Assembly (NCBI RefSeq): GCF_003852535.1
Contig: NZ_QAJP01000004.1
Coordinates: forward strand, 1 to 64,000
DNA: 64,000 nt
DNA from: Herminiimonas sp. KBW02
GTDB taxonomy: Bacteria; Pseudomonadota; Gammaproteobacteria; Burkholderiales; Burkholderiaceae_D
Direction of reading: 5' to 3'
Positions 52,840 through 62,803 of this stretch are shown in pieces. A program made the translations under genes and the position numbers. How positions within the stretch are numbered: the first letter of the stretch is position 1; every line of letters begins with the position of its first letter. Under the pieces are notes generated by a model, which saw nothing but the letters and a program-made list of their open reading frames with translations, was not told the origin of the DNA and did no database searches.

Positions 52840-53601
52840 TTAAAAGGGGAGTTCACGCCACTTTAAACCTTCTCGGTGCCGAGCTAGATACTTTTTAATC
52901 CCATTAGGCACACTGCGAAGTTGTATATCCTGGCGCAGACCCAAGAGCATCGCATCGTTCAGGTCGAGACTGAGACTGACTAGCAGGCGTCCCTTATCTG
53001 TAAATGAAATCATTTTGCGGTCAAAAAGCTTATCTAGATTTGGACTTAGAAGCAGGCCATTATCGGGATCAAGGCGCTCGTTATTGTTCTCGCAGGTGCG
53101 CCAAGATACTATGTGCGACGCAATTAACGCGGTCTGAGGACCGCAGCCTAGGGCACTGCAAGTTTTCCATCGCGTCAGAAGTTTTTTCCTAAATTCTCCT
53201 TGACCAACACGGGCCAGTAAGAGCTGCTCTCTCTCTGTACTACCGACAGAGCCGATGATCTCTTCCGCAGCTTCGTCTGAAATGTGGTCGGTAAAAGCAT
53301 GTTGATTGGAATTCTGTGGAGTGCCGACGGCCTGCGGATGAAGTGATGATGTTCCGCAGTATTGTTTGTAGGCTAGGGGACATCCAGGGTGCGCCGGACG
53401 ATGTTCGAAGTGAGCCTCGTTCCGTCCATTTTGGCTCTCCCTCATCAAAATTATAGGGCCATGACACTCGTAGCACCTTACTAACGCGGTTTTGCGGTGT
53501 GGATAAGCGGCCGAAACGGGCCAAATTTCCCATTGCGTCCCAGTCCATATTGCGCAACGCTTCTTGTTTTTGGGTCGAACCAGCGTATTTTCAACTTTCA
53601 T
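52840..53601 (-). CDS. HNH endonuclease with N-terminal zinc-finger-like region
   Basis: This 253-residue protein has a C-terminal HNH nuclease domain: IASHIVSWRTCENNNERLD, then NGLLLSPNLDKLFD, with catalytic His and Asn. The N-terminal region contains VRCYECHGPIILM and FEHRPAHPGCP, resembling the Cys/His cluster seen in CoiA-like proteins. Such HNH proteins are frequent on mobile elements as restriction or anti-phage nucleases. Its target is unknown. It lies between DUF2971 and the integrase. Confidence 0.82.
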   Translation of the reverse strand: MKVENTLVRPKNKKRCAIWTGTQWEIWPVSAAYPHRKTALVRCYECHGPIILMRESQNGRNEAHFEHRPAHPGCPLAYKQYCGTSSLHPQAVGTPQNSNQHAFTDHISDEAAEEIIGSVGSTEREQLLLARVGQGEFRKKLLTRWKTCSALGCGPQTALIASHIVSWRTCENNNERLDPDNGLLLSPNLDKLFDRKMISFTDKGRLLVSLSLDLNDAMLLGLRQDIQLRSVPNGIKKYLARHREGLKWRELPF

Positions 53602-53833
53602 ACGTGTCCACTCTGTTTAGAATATAGATTAATTGAGCTGCATCGCCTCGAGGTCACCCACTGTTTATGCCGTTAACTTCCCGAACCTCCGAAAAAATGC
53701 CGGATCATTGTGCTGCTACCGCTTTCTAGAAAAATAACTGCGCACTTCAGGCGGGAACTGTCATCGGATGCTCGAGCTGGTTTGCCTAAGACATGGAAAT
53801 TTAGAACATTGTTTTTTAATACTGTTGGAGGAG

Positions 53834-55045
53834 CTATGCTGCTTTGATCGAAACGATGGTTGAATTTTCTTCTAGTTTGTCCAAAAAATCAGCCCATGCT
53901 TGCATCATTCTCCGGCGTTCTGGTAAATGTTCAGCATAGTTGTAGGCCGCACGAACAGAATTCCTTTCTGCATGCGCTAATTGCCGTTCAATGGCATCCC
54001 GATGCCAACCTTGCTCATTTAGTAGTGTACTAGCCATGCTTCTAAAGCCATGACCCGTCATTTGATCATTTGTATATCCCAAGCGGCGAAGGCCCGCATT
54101 AACTGTGTTTTCACTCATTGGTCGGCCATTAGTTCTTGCGCCAGGGAAGACGTAACGGCCATTGCCTGTCAGAGGCTGGAGTTCGCGCAAAACTATAATG
54201 GCTTGTGTGGAAAGCGGAACAATATGCAATTCCCCCATTTTCATTCGTTCTGCAGGGATGCGCCATTCTAGAGTTTCAAAGTTGAACTCACTCCATTCCG
54301 CCTTTCGTAGTTCGCCAGGCCGGACAAAGAAAAGGGGCGCTAGTTGCAAAGCGCATTTTGTTATCAGAGTTCCTTGATACCCCTTAATTGCCCGAAGTAG
54401 CTCACCGATGGCCTTGGGCTCAATAATTGATGAGTGGTGTTTGACTTTACTTGGAGGAATGGCACCTCGTAAGGCAATAGTAGGGTCTCGTTCTGTTCGG
54501 CCGGTCGCAATTGCATAACGAAAAATTTGGCCGCAATTTTGTAGGGCGCGATGAGCAGTCTCAGTAGCGCCCCGATTCTCTACTCTGCGGAGTGCCATTA
54601 AAAGCTCAGGAGCCTTAATTTCTGAAATGGGAGATTTTCCAATCCATGGAAAGATATCTCTTTCCAGTCTGCGGATAATTTTCTCGGAATGGTTTTGTGC
54701 CCAGCTCGGCGCAAACTTGCCAAACCATTCCCTAGCGATCATCTCGAAAGTATTTTCGCTATTTTCTTGAAGTGCAGCTTTTTGAGCCTTTTTATTCTCT
54801 CCAGGATCTATATCGGTGGCCAATAGTTTGCGCGCTTGATCTCGCTGCTCTCGAGCTTCACTTAGGGTGATTTCTGGATAAGTGCCAAACGTGAGAAGTT
54901 TCTCCTTACCCCCAAATCGGTACTTTAGTCTCCACGATTTACCCCCACTCGGCGCAATGTGTAGAAATAGGCCGCCTCCATCAAACAACTTAATAGGCTT
55001 CTCGCCAGGTTTGGTATTTTTAACGGAAATGTTGGTTAAAGGCAT
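53834..55045 (-). CDS. int: P4-type tyrosine recombinase (integrase)
   Basis: This 403-residue integrase has an N-terminal DUF4102 arm-binding domain (NTKPGEKPIKLFDGGGLFLHI), then a core domain, and the catalytic Arg-His-Arg-Tyr set: FVRPGELRKAEW, HGFRSMAST and the final Tyr in AYNYAEHLPER. It probably integrated the element next to the 3' end of ssrA, 165 bases away, and excises it with AlpA help, by analogy to CP4-57. All motifs are intact. Its orientation toward the element and away from ssrA is the usual one. Confidence 0.93.
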   Translation of the reverse strand: MPLTNISVKNTKPGEKPIKLFDGGGLFLHIAPSGGKSWRLKYRFGGKEKLLTFGTYPEITLSEAREQRDQARKLLATDIDPGENKKAQKAALQENSENTFEMIAREWFGKFAPSWAQNHSEKIIRRLERDIFPWIGKSPISEIKAPELLMALRRVENRGATETAHRALQNCGQIFRYAIATGRTERDPTIALRGAIPPSKVKHHSSIIEPKAIGELLRAIKGYQGTLITKCALQLAPLFFVRPGELRKAEWSEFNFETLEWRIPAERMKMGELHIVPLSTQAIIVLRELQPLTGNGRYVFPGARTNGRPMSENTVNAGLRRLGYTNDQMTGHGFRSMASTLLNEQGWHRDAIERQLAHAERNSVRAAYNYAEHLPERRRMMQAWADFLDKLEENSTIVSIKAA

Positions 55046-55122
55046 GTGGGGGTATCGATTTAGCGGGAGGGTAGTGGTACCCCCGAATTTACCCCCTGTA
55101 TGTTCTGGATGTCAATATTCCG

Positions 55123-55142
55123 CTTTGGACGTCTCTAAACGA
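55123..55142. repeat. 20-bp near-identical repeat, left copy, next to ssrA terminator
   Basis: CTTTGGACGTCTCTAAACGA matches CTTTGGATGTCTTTAAACGA at 55186-55205 at 18 of 20 positions. Both lie between the integrase and the mature 3' end of ssrA and flank the ssrA terminator. They are candidate recombination sites. Confidence 0.6.
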
Positions 55143-55176
55143 AAAAACCGCATTCTCAGAGGGAGAAATGCGGTTT
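55142..55176 (-). terminator. Rho-independent terminator of ssrA
   Basis: On the minus strand AAACCGCATT pairs with AATGCGGTTT around a 12-base loop and is followed by a T run. It lies about 35 bases beyond the mature 3' end of ssrA. Confidence 0.8.
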
Positions 55177-55185
55177 CTTGTACTT

Positions 55186-55205
55186 CTTTGGATGTCTTTA
55201 AACGA
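55186..55205. repeat. 20-bp near-identical repeat, right copy, next to ssrA
   Basis: This is the right-hand partner of the repeat at 55123-55142, ending five bases before the CCA end of ssrA. It may be part of the attachment site or an arm site. Confidence 0.6.
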
Positions 55206-55210
55206 GTTCT

Positions 55211-55571
55211 TGGTGGAGGCGGCGGGAATCGAACCCGCGTCCAGAAGCACTCTACAGACAGTTCTACATACTTAGTGCTGCCATTTGATTTAACCCGTAC
55301 GACGCGGACGCACACGCTGCGGACAGGCGAGTCACCTATTGTTTAACGTCTTGCCAAGTGACCCGGCACGACGCGATTCCTTGTATATGACTTCACTGCT
55401 GTTGCCAGCCCGCCCCAAGGAAGAAACGGTGTGAAGCTAACCGGTATTAAGCGGCTAGTGCGTACGAGTTATCGTTTGCAGTTATTACTTTTCTGGTTGT
55501 ATTTACGAGGTGACCAGTCCTCGGTATGCCCTGCGCTGCTTTGCAACCCCTGTCGAAACCAGGTCGCCCCC
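55211..55571 (-). ncRNA. ssrA: Transfer-messenger RNA
   Basis: The 361-base tmRNA rescues stalled ribosomes by adding a degradation tag. The 5' end GGGGGCG at 55571 pairs with CGCCTCC at the 3' end, forming the acceptor stem, and the tRNA-like T arm GGTTCGATTCC and encoded CCA are at 55211. The internal reading frame gives the tag ANDNSYALAA followed by TAA; the resume codon is GCA. The gene is intact and borders the integrase, so it is the probable insertion site of the element. Standard form, as in betaproteobacteria. Confidence 0.95.
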
Positions 55572-55678
55572 AAAGCATTGCCATTGTATCGCATTAGATG
55601 GGGTGTTTCACGGCAGATTCAAGTGAGGCGGTATTCGCCCGGTTTGCCTGAAGCCGGATCGCCGTTTTACAAGCTGCT

Positions 55679-56338
55679 TTACGCTTTAATCAGTGTGAAC
55701 AATTGTTGTGGCGACTCTGCCAAGGCGTCGGCATTCCAGCTGGTCGGTTCGATATTCCCGCAATAACCCCAGCCCGCAGCAATGGTCGTCATACCGGCGG
55801 CCTGGCCAGCCTGGATGTCACGCAAATCGTCGCCGACATACCAGCAGTGCTGCGGATCTATACCTATGCGTTTGGCGGCTTCGAACAGCGGGGCAGGGTG
55901 CGGTTTAGGATGGCTGGCAGTGTCGCCGGAGACCACGCAAGCAGCATGATCCAGGCCGATTTGCGGAACCAGTCTATCAGTCAGGTAGCTGACTTTATTG
56001 GTGACGATGCCCCAGACGATGCCTTGATCCTGTAATTGCGCCAACAGTTCGGTGACGCCGTCGAACAGGCGGCTTTCCACCGCTATCGATGCTTCATAGT
56101 TCTTGAGGAACGCGTCGCGTAGTTCAGGATATTCAGCGTCTTGTGGCGTCAGGCCGAAGGCGGCGCCGATCAGGCCGCGCGCACCTGCGGAAGCGGTAGG
56201 GCGCAGCACTTCGTAATCAGTCGGTTCCAGACCGCGCGCGATACGTAGTTGATTGACGGCTCCGGCCAGATCGGGCGCTGTGTCCGCAAGTGTGCCGTCG
56301 AGGTCAAACAGTATGGCTAATGGCGTGCGTAGGGTCAT
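55679..56338 (-). CDS. gph: Phosphoglycolate phosphatase
   Basis: This 219-residue HAD-family phosphatase has motif I FDLDGTLADTAPDL at the N-terminus, motif II-like VTNKV, and motif III/IV in KPHPAPLFEAAK followed by YVGDDLRDIQAGQAAG. Gph dephosphorylates 2-phosphoglycolate, formed in DNA repair and oxygenase side reactions. It lies between ubiG and ssrA in the order usual for Burkholderiales. Length and motifs are normal. Confidence 0.93.
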   Translation of the reverse strand: MTLRTPLAILFDLDGTLADTAPDLAGAVNQLRIARGLEPTDYEVLRPTASAGARGLIGAAFGLTPQDAEYPELRDAFLKNYEASIAVESRLFDGVTELLAQLQDQGIVWGIVTNKVSYLTDRLVPQIGLDHAACVVSGDTASHPKPHPAPLFEAAKRIGIDPQHCWYVGDDLRDIQAGQAAGMTTIAAGWGYCGNIEPTSWNADALAESPQQLFTLIKA

Positions 56339-56402
56339 GTGAACTCATGCAGATAAGTAAGCAAGGCTGCGCTTTTGCACCAGCCTTGCCATATGTCGTG
56401 GA

Positions 56403-57098
56403 TCAGGCGGGTTTGGTGCAGGCGACCAGATAATTGACGCTGGTATCCTGATTCAGCGAGTAGATTTTGGTCAGCGGATTGAAGCCCATGCCTTTGAGTG
56501 CATCGATATCCAGGCCGGCTTCACGGGCGAAGCGTGACAGTTCCGCCGGGGTGATGAACTTGGCGTAGTCATGCGTGCCCTTAGGCAGCAGGCGCAGCAA
56601 GTATTCTGCGCCGAGGATTGCGTGCAGATAGGCCTTCGGATTTCGATTGATGGTCGAGAAGAATACTTTACCGCCGGGTTTTGCGAGTTTGGCGCATGCA
56701 GCAACGATGGAGGCCGGATCAGGAACATGCTCCAGCATTTCCATGCAGGTCACGACATCGTAGCGACCAGCTTCGCGTTCGGCCAGTGCCTCCGCTGCGA
56801 TCAGCTCATAGCGCACCTGTACGCCGGATTCCAGGCTGTGCAGGTCTGCTACTTTCAATGCTTTTTCTGACAGGTCTATACCCGTGACATTGGCACCGCT
56901 TTTGGCCATCGATTCAGCCAGGATGCCACCACCGCAGCCGATGTCGACTACGGTTTTGCCAGCCAATGGCGCGCGGCCATTGATCCAGCCCAGGCGCAGC
57001 GGATTGATTTCATGCAGCGGACGGAATTCTGATGTTGGGTCCCACCATTGATGGGCCAAATCACTAAATTTTTTCAGTTCTAAAGGATCAGCGTTCAT
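56403..57098 (-). CDS. ubiG: Ubiquinone biosynthesis O-methyltransferase
   Basis: UbiG carries out both O-methylation steps in ubiquinone synthesis using SAM. This 231-residue protein has the SAM-binding motif [19 protein letters not shown], then [11 protein letters not shown] and [13 protein letters not shown], with the N-terminal [18 protein letters not shown] region specific to UbiG. All motifs are intact. It precedes gph on the same strand and lies after ompA, the usual order in this order of bacteria. Confidence 0.95.
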   Translation of the reverse strand: MNADPLELKKFSDLAHQWWDPTSEFRPLHEINPLRLGWINGRAPLAGKTVVDIGCGGGILAESMAKSGANVTGIDLSEKALKVADLHSLESGVQVRYELIAAEALAEREAGRYDVVTCMEMLEHVPDPASIVAACAKLAKPGGKVFFSTINRNPKAYLHAILGAEYLLRLLPKGTHDYAKFITPAELSRFAREAGLDIDALKGMGFNPLTKIYSLNQDTSVNYLVACTKPA

Positions 57099-57150
57099 GG
57101 GCTAAATGATAACTGGAAAGTGCAGTGAGCGCGCTGGTTTGCGCAGACGA

Positions 57151-57176
57151 AAAAAAACCCCGCCGGAGCGGGGTTT
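57151..57176 (-). terminator. Rho-independent terminator after ompA
   Basis: AAACCCCGC pairs with GCGGGGTTT (plus arms 57155-57163 and 57168-57176) around CGGA. On the minus strand it is followed by a run of T residues. It lies 20 bases after the ompA stop. Confidence 0.92.
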
Positions 57177-57195
57177 AGATTTCGCAAGAAACGAA

Positions 57196-57816
57196 TTATT
57201 TGCGTGTGCCAACAACTTCGATTTCTACGCGACGGTTTTGTGCGCGACCAGCAGCTGTTTTGTTAGTAGCAACTGGTTGTTTTTCGCCTTTGCCTTCGGT
57301 GTAAACACGTTTCGCGTCAACGCCTTTGCCAACCAGGTAAGCTTTAACAGCTTCTGCGCGGCGAACCGACAGTTTTTGGTTGTATGCATCGGAACCGACC
57401 GAGTCAGTGTGACCAACAGCAATGATAACTTCCAGGTTCAGATCTTTCAGTTTCGAAGTCAGATCGTCCAGTTTAGCTTTGCCTTCTGGTTTCAACACTG
57501 CTTTGTCGAAATCAAAGAATGCATCAGCTGCGAACGTTACTTTTTCCGAAGTTGGAACTGGAACAACTGCTGGAGCTGGGCTAGCAGGAGCAGGAGCTGC
57601 AGCTGCTACCAGTGCACCGTCGCAACCTGGAACCGAGTCAGCTGGTGTCCAGTAGCCAGTGTGCCAGCACAAACCGGTCGAGTTGCGAACGATCGTACCG
57701 TTAGTAGCTTGTGCATAAGCGCTGTTTGGTGTGCTTGCTTTGATGTCGGTCTGTGCTTGAGCAGACATTGCGACAATCGCGGACGCAGCGAAGACGAGTT
57801 TTGCTAATTTATTCAT
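57196..57816 (-). CDS. ompA: OmpA-family outer membrane protein
   Basis: This 206-residue lipid-free OmpA-family protein has a signal peptide (KLAKLVFAASAIVAMSAQAQ), an N-terminal region with two Cys (GLCWHTGYWTPADSVPGCDG), an Ala/Pro-rich linker and a C-terminal peptidoglycan-binding domain (FFDFDKAVLKPEGKAKLDDL, then VGHTDSVGSDAYNQKLSVRRAEAV). It links the outer membrane to the cell wall. The start at 57816 has a strong AGGAGA site; a longer frame to 57966 has none and is rejected. Codon use suggests high expression. Confidence 0.93.
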   Translation of the reverse strand: MNKLAKLVFAASAIVAMSAQAQTDIKASTPNSAYAQATNGTIVRNSTGLCWHTGYWTPADSVPGCDGALVAAAAPAPASPAPAVVPVPTSEKVTFAADAFFDFDKAVLKPEGKAKLDDLTSKLKDLNLEVIIAVGHTDSVGSDAYNQKLSVRRAEAVKAYLVGKGVDAKRVYTEGKGEKQPVATNKTAAGRAQNRRVEIEVVGTRK

Positions 57817-58132
57817 ATTTCTTTCTCCTCTCGAGTGAGATATCCGCAGACTAAACTGCGCAAAATTACGTGAATGACATCGGAAATGGATATTAACACG
57901 CGCTTCAACAACCACATGAAACAAATTGTTCGCATGCAATGGTTTAACTTGGCTCCATTCTGCCACAGCCAGTCACGACAACGACCGATTGCTAAATCGA
58001 CTAATTAACGTTTTTTCCAAAGCGTTGTGTTTAAACAACGCTTGCTAAGAATCATTTCCCCTGGCAAAACATTGACCTTTGGACATCAAAAACGTTCATG
58101 TTTTGAGGAAATTTTTAATAAAAAGCACTCTT
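57817..58132. other. Promoter region of ompA, with an inverted repeat
   Basis: This 316-base region should contain the ompA promoter and long leader. AAGCGTTGT (58020-58028) and ACAACGCTT (58035-58043) form a perfect 9-bp stem with a 6-base loop. No T run follows on the minus strand, so it is not a typical terminator for the gene upstream. Confidence 0.5.
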
Positions 58133-58801
58133 TTATTTCGGCAAATTGTGCACTTCTATTAAAACGCGCCGATTTGGTGCTAAACATGTAACTAATTTGG
58201 TGCGGCTCAATTTGCTGTCACATTCCTTGATGGGTTGTGTTGCACCTGCACCGACAACCTTCATATTGACCGTTACGCCCTTTTTCTTTAGATAGTCGGC
58301 GACCGCGGCGGCACGCTTTTCCGACAAGGCCTGATTGGCGTGTGCGTTGCCCAGCAGATCTGTGTATCCGGTAATTGTCATACCGCTGGCGCCATTGCAG
58401 GTGGTCAGTTTCGGCAAGACATCGCGATCGATGCGATTTTTGGCTGCTCTATTTAATACTGCCTGGTTCAGGCCAAAAGTCTGGTCGCTTTCCAGTGCGA
58501 TAGTGAAATCGCAAGATTTGGCGACCACGGCAACCGGCGCCACCTTGCCATCCAGGTGGCTGGCGACATCAGGTGCGATCGGATTCGGGATAGGGGATGC
58601 CAGTGCGCCGTCGCAACCTGCGACCGCATCAGCCGGTGTCCATGTGCCGGAGCGCCAGCACAGGCCAAAAGCACTGCGTGTTACTACGCCGCGGCTATCC
58701 TGGGCGTAGGCATTGTTTGCCGGGACCTGAATATCAGTTTGCGCGGCAACGTAGGACGAGGAGGCGCCAAGCAGCAAACCAAGGACCACTTTGTTGATCA
58801 T
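58133..58801 (-). CDS. OmpA-family outer membrane protein, second copy
   Basis: This 222-residue paralogue of the neighbouring ompA has a signal peptide (VVLGLLLGASSSYVAAQT), the paired Cys region GLCWRSGTWTPADAVAGCDG and the OmpA-like domain (GYTDLLGNAHANQALSEKRAAAVADYL). The peptidoglycan-binding region has an insert with extra Cys (CDSKLSRTKLVTC). It lies directly upstream of ompA and is oriented the same way. It is probably produced at lower level, given its codon use. Confidence 0.9.
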   Translation of the reverse strand: MINKVVLGLLLGASSSYVAAQTDIQVPANNAYAQDSRGVVTRSAFGLCWRSGTWTPADAVAGCDGALASPIPNPIAPDVASHLDGKVAPVAVVAKSCDFTIALESDQTFGLNQAVLNRAAKNRIDRDVLPKLTTCNGASGMTITGYTDLLGNAHANQALSEKRAAAVADYLKKKGVTVNMKVVGAGATQPIKECDSKLSRTKLVTCLAPNRRVLIEVHNLPK

Positions 58802-59054
58802 GTTTTTCTCTTATTAATAGATGAGTGCCGAAAAAGCAGCATATTTTCGATAGTCAGCATTTAAACATATTTTCTTCTTGCCACGTGACCGCAATGGTCG
58901 CCACGGTGAAAGCTCCCGGATTGCCGAAAGCGGGGAGCGGAGGCCTCTGCCGTGTTAAAATCTTACGATTTGCCGGATCGCCCGTAACTAAGCTTTACTG
59001 CTCAAGCGATTCTTCATTATTAAAACCCCTAGCCAAAGACCAGACGAACCGCCA

Positions 59055-61676
59055 ATGGATCAATTCGCTAAAGAAACAATTCCTATTTCACTCGAAGAAG
59101 AGATGCGCAAGAGCTACCTCGATTACGCGATGAGCGTTATCGTTGGCCGCGCATTGCCCGATGTGCGTGACGGCTTGAAACCGGTGCATCGCCGGGTATT
59201 GTTTGCCATGCATGAGATGAATAACGTGTGGAACCGCCCGTTCGTAAAATGTGCGCGCGTGGTCGGTGAAACCATGGGTAAGTATCACCCGCACGGCGAC
59301 GCGTCGATTTACGACACGCTGGTGCGTATGGCACAGCCATTCTCGCTGCGCTATATGCTGGTCGACGGGCAGGGTAACTTCGGTTCCATCGACGGCGATA
59401 ACGCAGCGGCTATGCGTTACACCGAATGTCGTCTGGATAAGATCGCAGGCGAATTGCTGGCCGATCTGGACAAGGAAACCGTCGATTTCGTACCGAACTA
59501 TGACGGCAAGGAAAAAGAGCCGTCGGTATTGCCGACGCGTATTCCTAATCTGCTGATCAACGGCTCGTCCGGTATTGCGGTCGGTATGGCGACGAATATC
59601 CCGCCACACAATATTACTGAAGTCATCGATGGTGCCTTGCATGTCTTGCGCAATGCAGATGCGACGGTCGATGAGCTGATCGAAATCATTCCGGCACCGG
59701 ACTTCCCGACGGGCGGCATCATTTATGGTGTGTCCGGCGTACGTGATGGTTATCGCACCGGCCGTGGCCGTGTGGTGATGCGCGCGAAGACGCACTTCGA
59801 AGAGTTCGGCAAGGAAAACCGTGCGGCCATCATCGTTGACGAGTTGCCGTATCAGGTAAACAAGAAGTCGCTGCTCGAGCGCATCGCTGAATTGGTACGT
59901 GACAAGAAGCTCGACGGTATCTCTGACATCCGCGATGAATCCGATAAATCGGGTATGCGCGTAGTGATCGAACTGAAGCGCAATGAAGTACCGGAAGTCG
60001 TGCTGAACAATCTGTACAAACAGACTCAGTTGCAAGACACCTTCGGTATGAATATGGTTGCACTGGTCGATGGTCAGCCTAAGTTGCTGAACCTGAAGCA
60101 GATGCTGGAATGCTTCCTGTCGCATCGCCGCGAAGTGGTAACACGTCGTACCATATTTGAACTGCGCAAAGCACGCGAACGCGGTCACGTACTGGAAGGT
60201 CTGGCAGTCGCATTGGCGAACATTGATGATTTCATAGCGATCATCAAAGCAGCGCCGACTCCGCCGGTGGCAAAGGTAGACCTGATGTCGCGTGCCTGGG
60301 ATTCGTCCGTGGTACGTGAGATGCTGGCACGTACCGGTGAAGCATCTATCGGTGGTGTAAATGCATTCCGTCCGGAAAACCTGCCTAAGCATTACGGCAT
60401 CCAGACTGACGGTTTGTACAAACTGTCCGATGACCAGGCACAGGAAATCCTGCAGATGCGTCTGCAACGCCTGACCGGTCTGGAACAAGACAAGATCGTT
60501 AATGAATACAAGGAAGTCATGGAGCAAATCGCTGATTTGCTCGACATCCTGGCCAAGCCTGAGCGCGTCACCGTCATCATCACTGATGAACTGACGCTGG
60601 CTAAAAACGACTACGGCATCGGCAATAAAGATGAACGTCGTTCGACCATCGAACTGAACGCTACCGACCTCGGTACCGAAGACTTGATCACACCGCAGGA
60701 TATGGTCGTGACCTTGTCGCATACCGGTTACATGAAGGCGCAGCCGATTTCCGAATACCGTGCGCAGAAGCGTGGCGGTCGCGGCAAGCAGGCGATGGCG
60801 ACCAAGGATGATGACTGGATCGATCAGCTCTTCATCGCGAATACACATGATTACATCCTGTGCTTCAGCAACCGCGGTCGTTTGTACTGGCTGAAGGTAT
60901 GGGAAGTGCCGCAAGGTTCGCGCAATTCGCGCGGCAAACCTATCGTCAATATGTTCCCGCTGCAGGATGGAGAAAAGATCACGGTGATCCTGCCTATCTC
61001 CGGCGAGAACCGCAGCTTCCCTGAAGATCACTACATCTTCATGGCAACCAGCCTCGGTACCGTGAAGAAAACCTCCCTCAGCGATTTCAGCAATCCGCGT
61101 AAGGCCGGCATCATCGCGGTCGATCTGGATGACGGCGACTTCCTGATCGGTGCAGCGCTGACCGACGGCAAGCATGACGTCATGCTGTTCTCTGATTCCG
61201 GCAAGGCTGTGCGCTTCGACGAAAACGATGTACGTCCTATGGGCCGTACAGCACGTGGCGTGCGCGGTATGAACCTGGAAGAAGGTCAGCAGGTTATTGC
61301 ATTGCTGGTCGCCGAGAACGAACAGCAATCGGTGCTGACGGCAACGGAAAACGGTTTCGGCAAACGCACGCCGATCACCGAGTACACCCGCCATGGCCGT
61401 GGTACCAAAGGCATGATTGCGATCCAGACCAGCGAACGTAACGGCAAAGTTGTGGCTGCGACCCTGGTCGACGCCAGCGATGAAATCATGCTGATTACGA
61501 CCGGCGGCGTATTGATACGTACCCGCGTTGCGGAAATTCGCGAAATGGGTCGTGCGACACAAGGCGTGACGCTGATTGCAGTCGAAGACGGCACCAAGCT
61601 GAGCGGACTGCAACGCATACTTGAATCAGATGTAGAAGTTGATGATGATCAATCCGGTACGGAGGAAGCAGAATAA
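59055..61676 (+). CDS. gyrA: DNA gyrase subunit A
   Basis: GyrA forms the DNA-cutting part of gyrase, which adds negative supercoils. This 873-residue protein has the N-terminal [21 protein letters not shown], the quinolone-pocket region [19 protein letters not shown], the catalytic Tyr in [11 protein letters not shown] and C-terminal beta-pinwheel repeats with the GyrA-box-like QKRGGRGKQ. At the position of E. coli Ser83 this protein has Ala, followed by Ser; Asp87 is kept. It is the first gene of the gyrA-serC-pheA-hisC series. Confidence 0.97.
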   Translation: MDQFAKETIPISLEEEMRKSYLDYAMSVIVGRALPDVRDGLKPVHRRVLFAMHEMNNVWNRPFVKCARVVGETMGKYHPHGDASIYDTLVRMAQPFSLRYMLVDGQGNFGSIDGDNAAAMRYTECRLDKIAGELLADLDKETVDFVPNYDGKEKEPSVLPTRIPNLLINGSSGIAVGMATNIPPHNITEVIDGALHVLRNADATVDELIEIIPAPDFPTGGIIYGVSGVRDGYRTGRGRVVMRAKTHFEEFGKENRAAIIVDELPYQVNKKSLLERIAELVRDKKLDGISDIRDESDKSGMRVVIELKRNEVPEVVLNNLYKQTQLQDTFGMNMVALVDGQPKLLNLKQMLECFLSHRREVVTRRTIFELRKARERGHVLEGLAVALANIDDFIAIIKAAPTPPVAKVDLMSRAWDSSVVREMLARTGEASIGGVNAFRPENLPKHYGIQTDGLYKLSDDQAQEILQMRLQRLTGLEQDKIVNEYKEVMEQIADLLDILAKPERVTVIITDELTLAKNDYGIGNKDERRSTIELNATDLGTEDLITPQDMVVTLSHTGYMKAQPISEYRAQKRGGRGKQAMATKDDDWIDQLFIANTHDYILCFSNRGRLYWLKVWEVPQGSRNSRGKPIVNMFPLQDGEKITVILPISGENRSFPEDHYIFMATSLGTVKKTSLSDFSNPRKAGIIAVDLDDGDFLIGAALTDGKHDVMLFSDSGKAVRFDENDVRPMGRTARGVRGMNLEEGQQVIALLVAENEQQSVLTATENGFGKRTPITEYTRHGRGTKGMIAIQTSERNGKVVAATLVDASDEIMLITTGGVLIRTRVAEIREMGRATQGVTLIAVEDGTKLSGLQRILESDVEVDDDQSGTEEAE

Positions 61677-62770
61677 TGAAGCGTGTGTATAACTTTTCGC
61701 CGGGTCCGGCTGCATTGCCGCAAGAAGTAATCAAGCAGGCAGCAGAGGAAATGACAAACTGGAGAGGTAGCGGTTTGTCAGTGATGGAGATGAGCCATCG
61801 CGGGCGGGAATTTACGGAAATCCTGGCAACAACCAAGGCTGATCTGCGTTCCTTGTTGTCGATTCCGGATAATTACAAAGTGCTGTTGATGCAAGGTGGT
61901 GCGATTGCCGAGAACGCGATTGTGCCTATGAACTTGCTGGGCCTTAAAGGGCAACAACCAGCCACTATCGACTTCGTTAATACCGGTCACTGGTCGAGCA
62001 AGACGATAGAAGAAGCGCACAAGTACGCGAAGGTGAATGTGGCTGCTTCGTCTGAAGACAAGGGTTTTACCTATGTACCTGCACGTGACACCTGGAAGCT
62101 GACGCCGGACGCTGCTTACGTGCATATCTGCACCAACGAAACCATCGGCGGTGTCGAGTTCGACTTTACACCTGACGTTGGTAACGTACCTTTAGTCGCG
62201 GATATGTCGTCGAATATCCTGTCGCGCGAAATCGATATTTCCAAGTACGCGGTGATTTACGCTGGCGCACAAAAGAACATCGGCCCGGCCGGTGTAACGA
62301 TTGTCATCGTGCGTGACGACATGCTGGGCCACGCATTGCCTATCTGCCCGTCCGCATTCGACTGGAAGCAAGTGGCTGAACATGACTCCATGTTTAATAC
62401 GCCACCGACTTATCCTATCTATATCGCCGGCCTGACCTTCCAATGGATGAAGCGCCAGGGTGGCGTAGCTGCGATGGAACAGGTCAATATCGCGAAAGCG
62501 AAGTTGATGTATGACTACCTGGATTCGACCGGCTTCTACCTGAACAATGTTCCTGTAGCGAATCGCTCGCGCATGAACGTGCCGTTTTTCCTGAAAGACG
62601 AATCGTTGAACGGGAAGTTCATCGCGGAAGCGGACCAGCAAGGTCTGGTGCAACTCAAAGGTCATAGCTCGGTCGGCGGCATGCGTGCGTCGATCTATAA
62701 CGCGATGCCGATTGAGGGTGTGCAGGCACTGGTCGCGTTCATGAAAGACTTCGAGAAAAAGTACGGCTGA
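61676..62770 (+). CDS. serC: Phosphoserine aminotransferase
   Basis: SerC makes 3-phosphoserine from 3-phosphohydroxypyruvate and also acts in pyridoxal phosphate synthesis. This 364-residue protein begins [11 protein letters not shown] and has the PLP lysine in [17 protein letters not shown] before the ATG at 61676, and TAATG overlap with the gyrA stop, show translational coupling. Length and residues are normal. It precedes pheA in the usual Burkholderiales operon for aromatic amino acids and serine. Confidence 0.96.
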   Translation: MKRVYNFSPGPAALPQEVIKQAAEEMTNWRGSGLSVMEMSHRGREFTEILATTKADLRSLLSIPDNYKVLLMQGGAIAENAIVPMNLLGLKGQQPATIDFVNTGHWSSKTIEEAHKYAKVNVAASSEDKGFTYVPARDTWKLTPDAAYVHICTNETIGGVEFDFTPDVGNVPLVADMSSNILSREIDISKYAVIYAGAQKNIGPAGVTIVIVRDDMLGHALPICPSAFDWKQVAEHDSMFNTPPTYPIYIAGLTFQWMKRQGGVAAMEQVNIAKAKLMYDYLDSTGFYLNNVPVANRSRMNVPFFLKDESLNGKFIAEADQQGLVQLKGHSSVGGMRASIYNAMPIEGVQALVAFMKDFEKKYG

Positions 62771-62803
62771 TTTTTATTCAAATAAAAGATTGTTTGCATA
62801 ACT

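Noticed and set aside
55123-55205. Possible start of a CRISPR array because of two 20-bp repeats
   Set aside because: There are only two copies, separated by the ssrA terminator, and no cas genes lie nearby. No CRISPR array is visible in the window.
55112-55346. Open frames on both strands across the ssrA 3' end
   Set aside because: They overlap the structured tmRNA and its terminator and do not resemble proteins.
57817-57966. N-terminal extension of OmpA
   Set aside because: The start at 57816 has a strong ribosome binding site and gives a proper signal peptide; the extension would bury it.
59088-61613. Long open frame of 841 codons on the strand opposite gyrA
   Set aside because: It is antisense to a clear gyrA gene. 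The translated sequence is rich in His, Arg, Cys and Gln without any domain that I recognise. High GC at third positions of gyrA produces such frames.
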